A stretch of 64,000 nt of DNA from Candidatus Leptofilum proximum (GCA_016710325.1 JADJXK010000002.1:3596001-3660000); one strand, 5' to 3'; positions 7,765 through 17,171 are shown, counted from the stretch's first letter. The notes: generated from the sequence alone by a model not told the origin. Program-made: numbers and translations.

Positions 7765-8853
7765 CTAGTTGATATCGGCCTTGTCTGGGAGGGTGCCCTC
7801 AGGGAGGGTGTCTAGAACGGCCGTAATCTTATCGGGATTTGGCTGGGGTTCCGCCACCAATGGATAGGGCTGTGTGCCAAACTTGGTCAGCGCTGTCGCC
7901 CCCAGGCCAATAAACAGAATCGCCATTGAAATCAGCCCCTCGCCAAAAACAAAAGGAACAGCACCCAGGAAGCCAATTGCAAAGGTGATGGCGGCCGTGC
8001 CCAAGGCCGTAGTCATGGCCTGGCTACGGTTTTTCAAGTTCAACCGCTCTGCCAGAAATTGACCGGCCACGTTGCCCACGCTGAACCAGCCCAAAAAGCC
8101 CGCGGCGACCGTGCCTAAAATCAATGCCATGATAATGGGAAAGCCCAATATGCCCACACAGACCAAAAGGAGCACAATCGAAACAAGGGCCAATATGCCT
8201 ACTACAAATGGCATAGAGAAGGCGGTGAGCAGGCCAACGGCCCCACTGGCCAGCGGTTTTTTGCGCAGAGCATCCTCGATGCGCATCATGGGCTGGGGCA
8301 TCAGGGAAGCGGCAGCGAAGGCCAGCAGACCAAACAACAGGCTGCGCGCCACGGCTGCGGCCGTTCCACCCACAAACCGGCCAAAGGTTGAAGGCCGTTC
8401 CACCTCAACGGTCGCTGGTGGCGCAAAATTGGCCGAGGCTGTTAGCTCATTCACGAAGTTAGACACCGTGGCGGGCAGCACCACATCCATGTCGGTACAG
8501 GTCAGACTGCTGGCGCCTTCGCCGGAGCTGGTGCCGTTGAACAGCACACAGTCGCCATTGAGAACGGCCGTGTCCGCAGTTTCCATGTTGCCGTTAAAGA
8601 GGACGACATCTCCGTTCACCGTTCCAGCAATCGTGGCGTCCCCGTTAAAGATGATGACGTCACCCGTCACGCGAGCGCCATCTTCTAAGACAAAATCTTC
8701 ATCAAACAAAACCACATCCCCATAAACGACATCCTCGTCGCCAACCACTCGTTGGGCCAGCGGTGACGCCAACACTGCGCTGGTGGGAATGACCAGCAGC
8801 AGCAAAAGTGCAAGAAGAAGCAAAAGTCGGCGTTGTGTCTTAAGACGTTGCAT
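7765..8853 (-). CDS. Bactofilin-like surface domain protein with C-terminal membrane domain
   Basis: A signal peptide (LLLLLALLLLLVIPTSAVLAS) leads into a repetitive beta-helix-like section with GDVVLFDEDF, GDVIIFNGDATI, GDVVLFNGNM and GDCVLFNGTS, which resembles polymer-forming bactofilin repeats. The C-terminal half has several membrane spans. Such proteins are often third genes of ECF sigma/anti-sigma units in Gram-positive-like and Chloroflexota genomes. Here it begins two bases after the anti-sigma stop, so it is likely co-transcribed and coupled. Its function is unknown; a surface or envelope-stress role is an inference from context. Confidence 0.75.
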   Translation of the reverse strand: MQRLKTQRRLLLLLALLLLLVIPTSAVLASPLAQRVVGDEDVVYGDVVLFDEDFVLEDGARVTGDVIIFNGDATIAGTVNGDVVLFNGNMETADTAVLNGDCVLFNGTSSGEGASSLTCTDMDVVLPATVSNFVNELTASANFAPPATVEVERPSTFGRFVGGTAAAVARSLLFGLLAFAAASLMPQPMMRIEDALRKKPLASGAVGLLTAFSMPFVVGILALVSIVLLLVCVGILGFPIIMALILGTVAAGFLGWFSVGNVAGQFLAERLNLKNRSQAMTTALGTAAITFAIGFLGAVPFVFGEGLISMAILFIGLGATALTKFGTQPYPLVAEPQPNPDKITAVLDTLPEGTLPDKADIN

Positions 8854-8855
8854 GC

Positions 8856-9410
8856 TTAACTGTTACCTCGCATAGAAACGGCCGTGGGTTGGCTTACCAG
8901 CTGTTGGTAAACACCATTCCAGACAAAAACAATCCCGGCCAAAACCAACAACCAGCCCAAAATGGCTGGCTGCTGCATAATTAACTCGCCCAACCCCTTA
9001 AACAAGGCCCCGGCCACCACACCAACCAGGCGCACAGCTTCGGCCAACATCTGCTGTGCACCGGCCACAAAGGACGGCTCGCTGAGCATGGGTACAACCG
9101 TGTTGGCCGCCCACACCACCAGCAAAATCGGCAGGATGCCGCTCAACAGCAGCAGCACGTAAATAACGCTAATCGCCCAGAGGCGCGCCCGGCGGTTAGG
9201 CAGCCGGGCCACGGTGCGCTGGGCAAAGTCTGCTGCCGGGCTGAGCATCGGCGTCTGCCGAAACAGCGTGTCGATGGCCAAGATGGCGTGCCACTCCTGG
9301 CGGCATTCAGGACACGCGCGCAGGTGAGATTCCAGCTCGGTATGCTGTTCGGCTGCAAGCTCACCATCGAGCGCGTCCATCATCAACAGGTGATATCGTT
9401 CATGTTCCAT
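8856..9410 (-). CDS. Anti-sigma factor with zinc-finger (zf-HC2) domain
   Basis: The N-terminus carries the HxxxCxxC zinc motif of ZAS-type anti-sigma factors (LESHLRACPECRQEW). Two or three hydrophobic segments follow (WAISVIYVLLLLSGILPILL and a C-terminal one), so the protein should hold its sigma factor at the membrane. GGAG six bases before ATG 9410 supports this start; the frame can be extended upstream to 9458. It lies directly downstream of the ECF sigma gene, its likely partner. Confidence 0.85.
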   Translation of the reverse strand: MEHERYHLLMMDALDGELAAEQHTELESHLRACPECRQEWHAILAIDTLFRQTPMLSPAADFAQRTVARLPNRRARLWAISVIYVLLLLSGILPILLVVWAANTVVPMLSEPSFVAGAQQMLAEAVRLVGVVAGALFKGLGELIMQQPAILGWLLVLAGIVFVWNGVYQQLVSQPTAVSMRGNS

Positions 9411-9504
9411 AATTGACTCCATTGTTTCCAATTTTGTGTATGCGGGCCTTTTGCCCACACCGCCAGCGGAAACAACCTGCTGGCGCGGTTCGTTTTCATA
9501 CTAA

Positions 9505-10092
9505 TTAATAAGAAAAGCCCATCCCATCAGCTTCCGGTTGCAGCCCCTGGGCAATGCCAATTTCAGCCAGCTGCTTGCGGGCCCGGAATAGACGCGACTT
9601 GATGGCGCTAACGGTGGTGTCCATCATTTCAGCAATTTCTTCATAAGAAAGCTCGTGCCAGTAGCGCAGCACAACGGCTTCTCTATACTCCGGGGCCAGC
9701 TCGGCCAGCAAAGATTGCACCATTTCTTGCTGCTCGCTTTGCACCAGCTGTGGCTCCGGCGCCGCTGATTTTTCGGACATCAGTGACGGATGCGGGGGCA
9801 ACGGCTCATCAATTGAGAGCAAGATAGCGCGCCGCTTCCGAATCAGGTCGATACAGTAGTTGGAGGTAATGGAGAGCAGCCAGGTGCTAAATTTATGGTT
9901 GGGATTGTAGCTGTCCAACCGTGTGTAAGCGCGAATAAACGCTTCCTGCGCCGCTTCCTCGGCCTCCCCAGAATTATTCAGCATTCGATAGGCTAGGTTA
10001 AAGACAGGCCCTTGATATGCCTCAATGATTTTGCCAAAGGCGACTTTATCGCCCCGCCGAGCCTGGTCTAGCCAGACTTGTTCTTCGTTCAC
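9505..10092 (-). CDS. ECF-type RNA polymerase sigma factor
   Basis: Sigma-70 region 2 is seen as GPVFNLAYRMLNNSGEAEEA followed by AQEAFIRAYTRLDSY and FSTWLLSITSNYCIDLIRKR. Region 4 (LPEYREAVVLRYWHELSYEE type) contains AEMMDTTVSAIKSRLFRARK. The best start is GTG 10092, preceded by AGGAG six bases upstream, giving 195 residues; the 238-residue frame from 10221 adds a poorly conserved tail. It heads a sigma, anti-sigma, bactofilin-like operon and probably controls its own promoter. Confidence 0.88.
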   Translation of the reverse strand: MNEEQVWLDQARRGDKVAFGKIIEAYQGPVFNLAYRMLNNSGEAEEAAQEAFIRAYTRLDSYNPNHKFSTWLLSITSNYCIDLIRKRRAILLSIDEPLPPHPSLMSEKSAAPEPQLVQSEQQEMVQSLLAELAPEYREAVVLRYWHELSYEEIAEMMDTTVSAIKSRLFRARKQLAEIGIAQGLQPEADGMGFSY

Positions 10093-10278
10093 TTTTTTCT
10101 CCTGCCGCGCTCGACGCGCGTCACTACGCAGTATACCAGGAAAAGTTTCGTTTGCTCTAGCGTGCCCGCTAGCTTGCCCGGCGGCAAATAGGTCGTTACT
10201 TTTTATCGTCATGCTTGACAATGCTGAACCCTCTTTTATAATCGAAAGTGCTACAAATCAAAAGGCAATACGTTGATT

Positions 10279-10630
10279 GGGACGAGTAGTTGCACAATTT
10301 GTGCTAGAGAGTGATGGTTAAATGGTTTTAAATTGTCCATTTAGCTGGAAGCCATCATCACCAAGCGGCAATGAAAACCCCCCAAGAGTGATTTTCTGAA
10401 CGGTCGGGCAAACTTTATTGTTTGCCTATTTAGGGGCAGACCCTTTGGTCTGCCCCCCATATTCTTAAGTAAGAAAATCCGGCTGGCCCCGTTAACGGCC
10501 GTAACAAGGGTAATCTGTTATCGGTTATCCGTAGTCAGCAAACACGCCGATTACCATTCACCGCTTACCGCTTACCGAATTTGGGTGGAACCGCGACGCC
10601 ATCGCCCCAAACAGGGTGATGGCGTTTTTT
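10279..10630 (+). promoter_or_regulatory. T-box riboswitch (tRNA-sensing leader) for thrS
   Basis: The hallmark T-box sequence GGGTGGAACCGCG is at 10583-10595, immediately followed by a terminator hairpin (ACGCCATC/GATGGCGT, 10596-10625) and a T run. Upstream, GGACGAGTAG (10279), AGAGAG with paired TGATGG/CCATCA, GCTGGAAGC and GAGTG...CTGAA resemble T-box stem I and its 3' flank. A Thr specifier ACC may lie at 10377-10379, but this is uncertain. Two dispersed palindromes are interposed (10433-10456; about 10509-10578), making the leader longer than usual. It should sense uncharged tRNA-Thr and control the downstream synthetase genes. Confidence 0.75.
10433..10456. repeat. Perfect hairpin inside the T-box leader
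   Basis: GGGGCAGACC and GGTCTGCCCC form perfect 10-nt arms with a CTTT loop. It lies between the stem-I-like part and the T-box core and resembles an inserted intergenic palindrome more than a standard T-box stem. Confidence 0.6.
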
Positions 10631-10638
10631 ATTTGAGG

Positions 10639-10700
10639 AGATTGGAGACTGGAGATTAGAGATTGGTGCAAATCTCCAATCCCCAATCTCCAATCCCAAC
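10639..10700. repeat. Imperfect palindrome of GGAGATT words before thrS
   Basis: GATTGGAGACTGGAGATT on the left is matched by AATCTCCAATCCCCAATC-type text on the right around a short spacer. It sits between the T-box terminator and the ribosome site of thrS, so it becomes part of the 5' untranslated region. Confidence 0.6.
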
Positions 10701-10722
10701 AGATTTGGAGGACTTTAGAACG

Positions 10723-12552
10723 ATGTCACCACAAAACGACGTTTCTTACATTGAATCAGACCTATACAAAATCCGGCACTCGGCGGCACACGTGCTGGCC
10801 GAGGCGGTGCTGTCCTTCTACCCGGAAGCCAAGCTGGCCATTGGCCCGCCCATCGAAGACGGCTTTTACTACGACTTCGACCTGGGCAAAGACGAAAAGG
10901 GCAGGCCCAAAACCTTCTCGCCGGAGGACATAGAAAAAATCGAGAATAAGATGAAGGACCTGCTCAAGCAAAATGCCAAGTTTGAGCAGTCCGCCATGTC
11001 CATCGAAGAAGCCAGGCAGTTTTTTGCCGACCAGCCGTACAAGCTGGAGTTGATCGATGAGCTGGCGGCGGGTAAGGTAGACGAAAATGGCGAGCCGCTT
11101 AGCGAACCGGTCAGCGAAGTGGGTATTTATACGCAGCGCGACTTTGTGGATCTGTGCCGTGGACCGCACGTGGGATTTACCAAGCAGATTAAGGCCAACG
11201 CGGTGAAGCTGCTGCGCACGGGTGGGGCTTACTGGCGCGGGGATGAGAAACGGCCGCAGCTGCAACGCATCTACGGCACAGCCTGGGAAAACCGGGTCGA
11301 GCTGGAAGAGTATTTGAAGCTGCTCGAAGAAGCCAGGGCACGTGACCACCGGCGGTTGGGCAAGCAGTTGGGGTTGTTCCACATTTCTCAACTGGTTGGC
11401 TCCGGCCTGCCGCTGTGGCTGCCCAAGGGTGCGGTGCTGCGTGAAAACCTGGAAGGCTTTTTGCGCCAGGCGCAGCTGGAGCGTGGTTATCTGCCCGTCA
11501 TCACCCCGCACATTGGCAAGCTGGAGTTGTACATTACCAGCGGTCACTATCCTTACTACAAAGACAGCCAGTACACGCCCATTGACGTAGATGACGAAAA
11601 GTTCATGCTCAAGCCAATGAACTGCCCGCACCACATCGAGATTTACAAGAGCGAACCGCGCAGCTACCGTGATTTGCCCCTGCGCCTGGCAGAGTTTGGC
11701 ACGGTGTACCGCTACGAACAGAGCGGCGAGCTAAATGGCCTGACGCGCGTGCGCGGTTTCACCGTAGACGATTCGCATCTGTTTGTGACGCCGGATCAAT
11801 TGGAAGAAGAGTTCATCGGTGTGGTGGATTTGATCCAGTACGTGTTTAACACGATGGGTTTTGATGATTTCCGGGCCCGGCTGGGCACAAATGATCCCAA
11901 CAGTGATAAATACGCCGGTGCGCCGGAGATGTGGCAGCGCGGTATTGCCGCCATCAAGCAGGCAGCGGACAAGGTGGGCATGCGCTATGCGGTGGAAGAG
12001 GGTGAAGCCGCCTTCTATGGGCCCAAGCTAGACTTCATTTTCCGCGACGTGTTGAAGCGGGAGTGGCAGCTGGGCACGGTGCAGGTAGACTTTTTGCTGC
12101 CGGAGCGGTTTGACCTGGAGTACACCGGTGAAGATGGCCAGAAGCACCGACCGGTGATGATTCACCGCGCCCCGTTTGGCAGCATGGAGCGCTTTGTGGG
12201 CATTTTGATCGAGCACTTCAACGGCGCGTTCCCGCTGTGGCTGTCGCCGGTGCAGGCGATGATGGTGCCGATTACGGACCGTCACATCCCGTATGCCAAC
12301 AAGGTGGCGGCGGAACTGCGGGCGGCCGGGATGCGGGTTGAGGTAGATGCCAGCAGCAACCGCATGAACGCCAAAATCCGTGATGCCCAGCTGCAAAAAG
12401 TGCCCTACATGCTTGTCGTTGGTGACAAGGAAGAAGAGGACAACGCCGTCGCCGTGCGCACGCGCGAAAATGAGAATCGTGGCGCCATCTCTGTGGCCGA
12501 CTTCAAAGCCCAGGCGACTACCTTCATCACTACCAAGTCGATGGAGTTGTGA
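10723..12552 (+). CDS. thrS: Threonyl-tRNA synthetase, copy 1 (no TGS domain)
   Basis: Charges tRNA-Thr. It begins directly with the N2 editing domain (HSAAHVLAEAV with HxxxH near residue 18, CRGPHV near 145) and lacks the N-terminal TGS domain of E. coli ThrRS. The class II core has MNCPHHIEIY (zinc Cys), motif 2 RYEQSGELNGLTRVRGFTVDD, and IHRAPFGSMERF with the zinc His of motif 3. The C-terminal anticodon-binding domain follows. GGAGG precedes ATG 10723; an in-frame ATG at 10663 lies in a palindrome and is unlikely. A T-box leader lies upstream. Confidence 0.93.
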   Translation: MSPQNDVSYIESDLYKIRHSAAHVLAEAVLSFYPEAKLAIGPPIEDGFYYDFDLGKDEKGRPKTFSPEDIEKIENKMKDLLKQNAKFEQSAMSIEEARQFFADQPYKLELIDELAAGKVDENGEPLSEPVSEVGIYTQRDFVDLCRGPHVGFTKQIKANAVKLLRTGGAYWRGDEKRPQLQRIYGTAWENRVELEEYLKLLEEARARDHRRLGKQLGLFHISQLVGSGLPLWLPKGAVLRENLEGFLRQAQLERGYLPVITPHIGKLELYITSGHYPYYKDSQYTPIDVDDEKFMLKPMNCPHHIEIYKSEPRSYRDLPLRLAEFGTVYRYEQSGELNGLTRVRGFTVDDSHLFVTPDQLEEEFIGVVDLIQYVFNTMGFDDFRARLGTNDPNSDKYAGAPEMWQRGIAAIKQAADKVGMRYAVEEGEAAFYGPKLDFIFRDVLKREWQLGTVQVDFLLPERFDLEYTGEDGQKHRPVMIHRAPFGSMERFVGILIEHFNGAFPLWLSPVQAMMVPITDRHIPYANKVAAELRAAGMRVEVDASSNRMNAKIRDAQLQKVPYMLVVGDKEEEDNAVAVRTRENENRGAISVADFKAQATTFITTKSMEL

Positions 12553-12598
12553 GCGGCCGTTTCCGGTAATCTGTATCGGTAAACAGTAATCAGTCAGG

Positions 12599-12624
12599 AA
12601 GCCGCTCGTGAGAGCGGCTTTTTT
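12599..12624 (+). terminator. Rho-independent terminator between the two thrS genes
   Basis: AAGCCGCTC pairs with GAGCGGCTT across GTGA, followed by TTTTTT. It separates the two synthetase genes, so copy 2 is expected to need its own promoter or read-through. Confidence 0.88.
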
Positions 12625-12695
12625 ATTTGTAGCCGCGCTTTCATAGCGCGAAAAAGCGAGGGTTGGAATCCTCGGTTACAAAACAGGAGAATCTC

Positions 12696-14483
12696 ATGTC
12701 CGAGCAATACGAACAATCGGAACTGTACAAACTGCGGCATACGGCCGCACACGTCCTGGCCCAGGCGGTGTTGGTGCTGTATCCGCAGGCCCGGTTGGGT
12801 ATCGGCCCGCCCATTGCCGACGGGTTTTATTATGATTTTGATTTGGGAGTGGATGAAAACGGCCGTGCCCACTCCTTCCACCCCGACGACCTGCCCCAGC
12901 TGGAAAAGCGAATGCGCCAGATCATCGCGGGCAGCCATTCACTCAACTACCAGCAGGTGTCCGAGGCCGAAGCCCGCCAGCAGTTTGCCAACCAGCCCTA
13001 CAAGCTGGAGCTGATCGACGAGCTGGCAGACAAAGGCGAGCCGATCAGCGTTTACCAGCACGACAGCTTTGTGGATTTGTGCCGGGGGCCGCACGTGGCC
13101 CACACGGGCAAAATTCCCGCCGATGGCCTCAAGCTGATGAGTATTGCCGGGGCTTATTGGCGTGGGGATGAGAAACGGCCGCAGCTCCAGCGCATCTACG
13201 GCACGGCCTGGCCCAGCAAGCAGGAACTCAAAGAACATCTGGCCATGCTCGAAGAAGCACGGAAGCGGGATCACCGGCAATTGGGACGTGAGCTGGAGAT
13301 CTTCATTTTGGACGAAGACATCGGCCCAGGGCTGCCGCTGTGGCTGCCCAATGGCAACATCCTGCGCGAAGAATTGGAGAAGCTGGCCCACGAGATGGAA
13401 GACAAAGCCAGCTACCAGCGTGTCTCCACGCCGCACATTGCCAAGGATTCACTCTATCTGCAAAGCGGCCATCTGCCCTACTACGAAGATGAGATGTACC
13501 CGCCGATGGAGCGGGAAGGCGGCCGTTATTACCTCAAACCAATGAACTGCCCCTTCCACCACAAGATCTACGCCAGCAAGCCGCGCAGCTACCGCGATCT
13601 GCCCCTGCGCCTGAGTGAATACGGCATGGTCTACCGCTACGAACAAAGCGGCACGCTGATGGGCCTGCTGCGCGTGCGCGCCGCCCAGCAAAACGACGCC
13701 CACATCTACTGCGCAGAAGAACAGCTAGAAGAAGAATTTATGGCCGTCATTGATCTGTACCGCTACTACTTTTCCCTGTTTGGCATTGAAAAGTACGTGA
13801 TGCGCCTGAGCAAGCACAGCAAAGCAAAATTGGGCATCAAGTACGTAGACAACGAGCCGATGTGGCTGAAAGCGGAAAGCCTGGTGCGCGAGGTGATGCA
13901 AAAGCACGCTGTACCCTTCGTGGAGGCCGAGGATGAGGCGGCCTTTTATGGCCCCAAAATTGATGTGCAGATTTGGAGCGCCATCGGTCGTGAGTTTTCG
14001 CTGGCGACGAACCAGCTGGATTTCGGTGTGCCACCGCGCTTCGACCTGACGTTTACGAATCAACGCGGCGAACAGGAAACGCCGTGGTGTATTCATCGCG
14101 CGCCGCTGGGTGCCCATGAGCGGTTCATTGGCTTTTTGATTGAGCATTACGCGGGCAACTTCCCGGTCTGGCTGGCCCCGGAGCAGGTGCGGGTGATTCC
14201 CATCACGGACGAGCAAAACGGGTATGCAGAGCAGGTGGCCGCTCAGCTGAAAGCCAGCGGCGTACGGGTCCAGGCGATGCTGGAGAGTGACCGGATGCAG
14301 GCCAAAATCCGCGCCGCCCAGCAGATGAAGGTGCCGTACATGCTGGTTGTGGGCGAGCGGGAAGCGGCGGCGGGCACGGTGTCGCTGCGTAAGCGGGATG
14401 GCTCACGGCAAAATGGATTGTCGCTGGCGGCGTTTGCGGCGCTGGTGCAGGAGAAGATTGCCTGCCGGGATGGGGATTTGTGA
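12696..14483 (+). CDS. thrS2: Threonyl-tRNA synthetase, copy 2 (no TGS domain)
   Basis: A paralog of the preceding gene with the same layout: editing HTAAHVLAQAV and CRGPHV, zinc Cys in MNCPFHHKIY, motif 3 IHRAPLGAHERF and a C-terminal anticodon domain. Motif 2 differs: RVRAAQQNDAHIYC replaces the usual RVRGFTxDDxH, so its activity or inhibitor sensitivity may differ. AGGAG before ATG 12696 fixes the start; 595 residues. Unlike copy 1 it has no T-box of its own. A second housekeeping ThrRS, a stress-induced isoform or a resistant isoform are all possible. Confidence 0.88.
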   Translation: MSEQYEQSELYKLRHTAAHVLAQAVLVLYPQARLGIGPPIADGFYYDFDLGVDENGRAHSFHPDDLPQLEKRMRQIIAGSHSLNYQQVSEAEARQQFANQPYKLELIDELADKGEPISVYQHDSFVDLCRGPHVAHTGKIPADGLKLMSIAGAYWRGDEKRPQLQRIYGTAWPSKQELKEHLAMLEEARKRDHRQLGRELEIFILDEDIGPGLPLWLPNGNILREELEKLAHEMEDKASYQRVSTPHIAKDSLYLQSGHLPYYEDEMYPPMEREGGRYYLKPMNCPFHHKIYASKPRSYRDLPLRLSEYGMVYRYEQSGTLMGLLRVRAAQQNDAHIYCAEEQLEEEFMAVIDLYRYYFSLFGIEKYVMRLSKHSKAKLGIKYVDNEPMWLKAESLVREVMQKHAVPFVEAEDEAAFYGPKIDVQIWSAIGREFSLATNQLDFGVPPRFDLTFTNQRGEQETPWCIHRAPLGAHERFIGFLIEHYAGNFPVWLAPEQVRVIPITDEQNGYAEQVAAQLKASGVRVQAMLESDRMQAKIRAAQQMKVPYMLVVGEREAAAGTVSLRKRDGSRQNGLSLAAFAALVQEKIACRDGDL

Positions 14484-14651
14484 GGGTGGAACGGCCGTTC
14501 CCTTTTAGCTGGTTGAGAAACGGCCGTTTACCACCAAACTTATGCTAAAATGCAAGCGTTCCAAATGACAAAGCAAGCGGCCTGGCGTGCCGCAGCCAGT
14601 TGTGGTCTTGCGCTTGTCGAGGACCGCGCCCCAGCAAGGGATTCTAAAGAA

Positions 14652-15620
14652 ATGAAGGTCAACAAAAAGTATCTAATATATAGCATTATCATTGCTGTGG
14701 TCCTAATCGCAATCATTTTATTGCGAATCTGGTATTTGCATATTTTATCTTATGGGGTCATAGATAACTCTGAAAATTTCTCCCTTACATGGACACTCTC
14801 GAATGTAGAACTCGATACTGTATACGGGCAAAGAGCAGATGGGAGTGCAGTCTTTATGCTCATCCAAAATGAAAGTCTTGTATTTGTAGAAAACCAACGT
14901 TTTGGAGACCATCTTTTAAAAAGCCTAAATTTGCAAAATGGAGATACGCTCTGGCAGACAAATATAAAAAACAATGGACGCGTCCTCGCGATAGTAAATG
15001 ATTCAGAACAAGTTTATATTGGATATACTCAATCTTCTGCCGGTTCCGATGCTTCTACTCGGGGATCCATAACTGTTAATGCTTATGACTTGATGTCTGG
15101 TGAACTTTCCTGGTCGAGTAACTATGAAGGGATTTCAGGTATTTCAGAGATGATTCTAACAAACTCGATAATTGCTATATCTGGTAGCAGTGGTCACGGA
15201 GCCTTTTTTGGTGACTTTTTGATTGATGCAATCACGGGCAAAATTATCTCTTCCAACTTATCAGAAGTACCGATAATTCAAGATGCTGATCCCGTCAATT
15301 TTCTTCAAAGTGAGAGAATTACGGATGACATTTATGTGATTCGGACAACAAAAAACAGGATTTATGCTATTAATTCGACCAATAATGTTGTTCTCTGGCA
15401 GATAGACGAAGCAAATGTAGCCAGTAATTTTTCTCTTAGCAACGGTGTTGTGCATTTTTTAACAGGAAATGCAGAATTGAAGGCTTTAGATGCGGAGACA
15501 GGTGAAATAATAGGAAGTATCATATTTAAACCAGCCTATCTCTCACGAGAATATCCTCTGAGGCATCATGTTAGCACTTTTAATGATGTGATAGTAATGT
15601 ACATAGGGTTCGTTCGTTAA
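14652..15620 (+). pseudogene. PQQ-like beta-propeller membrane-anchored protein, 3' end cut by an IS
   Basis: One N-terminal membrane span (IYSIIIAVVLIAIILLRIW) anchors an extracytoplasmic domain with repeats such as LNLQNGDTLWQTN, YDLMSGELSWSS, INSTNNVVLWQID and LDAETGEIIG, typical of PQQ/WD-like quinoprotein propellers without clear enzyme residues. An ISAzo13-family element enters at 15606, so the last four codons (GFVR) are IS sequence. Removing the IS and one ATA duplication rejoins the frame to EGSSQLQAWRYR ending at TGA 17011-17013. Composition is A+T-rich. Only about a dozen residues are lost, so partial function may remain. Confidence 0.8.
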
Positions 15621-16971
15621 CAACTTTGGATATTGGGTAAAATAGCCGCCAATCAATTTAGCCAATTGGAGGCCATATGACCGTAATCCATCAATGTGAA
15701 TGTGCGATTTGTCAGCAATCTGAATCTCATCCAGAACAGGCGCAACATCAACGAATGAACTTGTTTATGAGCCGCCTCGATGAACAACAACGCCGCTGGT
15801 ATGCCGCACTTGAAGCCCAAAAATTGGGTCACGGCGGAACGACGCTGATAGCCAGGATAACCGGGCTATCTGTGGAAACCATTCGGCGCGGTCGATATGA
15901 ATTAGACAACGATTTGGCGGACCGACCCGTTGACCGGGTACGCCAGGCCGGGGTGGTCGTCAAGCAGTTGAAAAAAACGCCGTCCATTACCACCGCCCTC
16001 CAAGAAGTAATTGATGATGACATTGCTGGCGACCCGATGGTTGACCACAAATGGGTCCGTCGTTCTCTGCAATATTTGGCCCAGGCCCTGGTTAAACGGC
16101 GTTTTCGGATTGGTCCGACCACTGTGCGCCGTTTGTTGAAGAAACTGAACTATCGCTTGTTCGGCAATTGTCAAAGTCTGACACCCCGGCATCCTGACCG
16201 AGATAAGCAATTTCGCTTCATCCGCCGGGTGAAGAAACTATTCCTGACCGCAGGTTGGCCGGTTATCAGTGTCGATACCAAAAAGAAGGAGTTGATTGGC
16301 AATGTCAAAAATGCCGGACGTATTTGGGAACAAGCGCCCACATTGGTTAATGCCCATGACTTTCTTTCTGAAGCAATGGGTCGGGCAACACCGTACGGCA
16401 TCTATGACCTGGTCCATCAGCAAGGCTCTGTCTATGTCGGCACTTCTTATGATACGCCTGAATTCGCTGCTTATGCCATTGCCCAGTGGTGGGCTGACCC
16501 CGACCGCCCTCGCTTTGCCCGCGAAGACAAACTGCTCATTCTCTGTGATGCCGGAGGCAGCAATAATTGCCGTTACTGGCGCTGGAAAATCGAGGTGCAA
16601 AAGCAACTGGCTGACGCGTTTGGCATTGAGGTGATGATTTGTCATTATCCCACCGGGGCCTCCAAATGGAATCCCATTGAACACCGGCTCTTCAGCGAGA
16701 TTTCCAAGAATTGGGCGGGTAAACCTTTACGCTCTTTTCAGACCACACTCAATTACATTCGGGATACCACAACGGAAACGGGGCTGAAGGTCCAAGCGTG
16801 CCTAGTTGAACGGGTCTTTGATAAAGGGATCAAGTATGACCCTGACGAACGGGACAACCTCAATTTACAGCGTTGTCGTACCTGTCCTACTTGGAACTAT
16901 ATCCTTCAACCACAGGTTTGTTCTGGATGATATTCGATTGTTAATGTCCAAAGTTATTTTTGATTGAACCC
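15606..16971 (+). mobile_element. ISAzo13-family insertion sequence, copy A (intact)
   Basis: A 1366-bp element with imperfect 25-bp terminal inverted repeats (GGGTTC...AACTTTGGA at both ends) and a 3-bp target duplication, ATA (15603-15605 and 16972-16974). An apparently identical element apart from two homopolymer lengths lies in the opposite orientation at 42990-44355. Insertion disrupted the end of the PQQ-propeller gene. Confidence 0.95.
15677..16930 (+). CDS. ISAzo13 family transposase
   Basis: A 417-residue DDE transposase with an N-terminal helix-turn-helix region (RITGLSVETIRRGRYEL). The catalytic region has SVDTKKKELIGNVKNAGR, LCDAGGSNNCRYWRWK and HYPTGASKWNPIEHRLFSEI, which are hallmarks of the ISAzo13 group. 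GGAGG (TTGGAGGCCAT) lies just before ATG 15677. The frame is uninterrupted here, in contrast to the second copy. A C-terminal pair of cysteines (RCRTC) is present. Confidence 0.93.
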   Translation: MTVIHQCECAICQQSESHPEQAQHQRMNLFMSRLDEQQRRWYAALEAQKLGHGGTTLIARITGLSVETIRRGRYELDNDLADRPVDRVRQAGVVVKQLKKTPSITTALQEVIDDDIAGDPMVDHKWVRRSLQYLAQALVKRRFRIGPTTVRRLLKKLNYRLFGNCQSLTPRHPDRDKQFRFIRRVKKLFLTAGWPVISVDTKKKELIGNVKNAGRIWEQAPTLVNAHDFLSEAMGRATPYGIYDLVHQQGSVYVGTSYDTPEFAAYAIAQWWADPDRPRFAREDKLLILCDAGGSNNCRYWRWKIEVQKQLADAFGIEVMICHYPTGASKWNPIEHRLFSEISKNWAGKPLRSFQTTLNYIRDTTTETGLKVQACLVERVFDKGIKYDPDERDNLNLQRCRTCPTWNYILQPQVCSG

Positions 16972-17171
16972 ATAGAGGGTAGTTCACAACTTCAAGCATG
17001 GAGATATCGATGACAAAGGCAGCCCCCTGCTGTGCAAGGTCTTCCTGAGTTGCTGTGGCCAGGCGTCCTAGCCGTGCCACTTTCCAGTCTGAATGGATCG
17101 TGTGGTAAGTATCCTTTCATCCCCAGCGCGGTTGAAGAACGCGGGATGGAGGTTTGTGAGTCTGGCCATAA

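Noticed and set aside
16865..17080. 71-codon minus-strand frame (MARLGRLATATQEDLAQQ...) across the IS end
   Set aside because: It straddles the IS border, so it is a chimera. The region is better explained by the lost 3' end of the PQQ gene on the plus strand.
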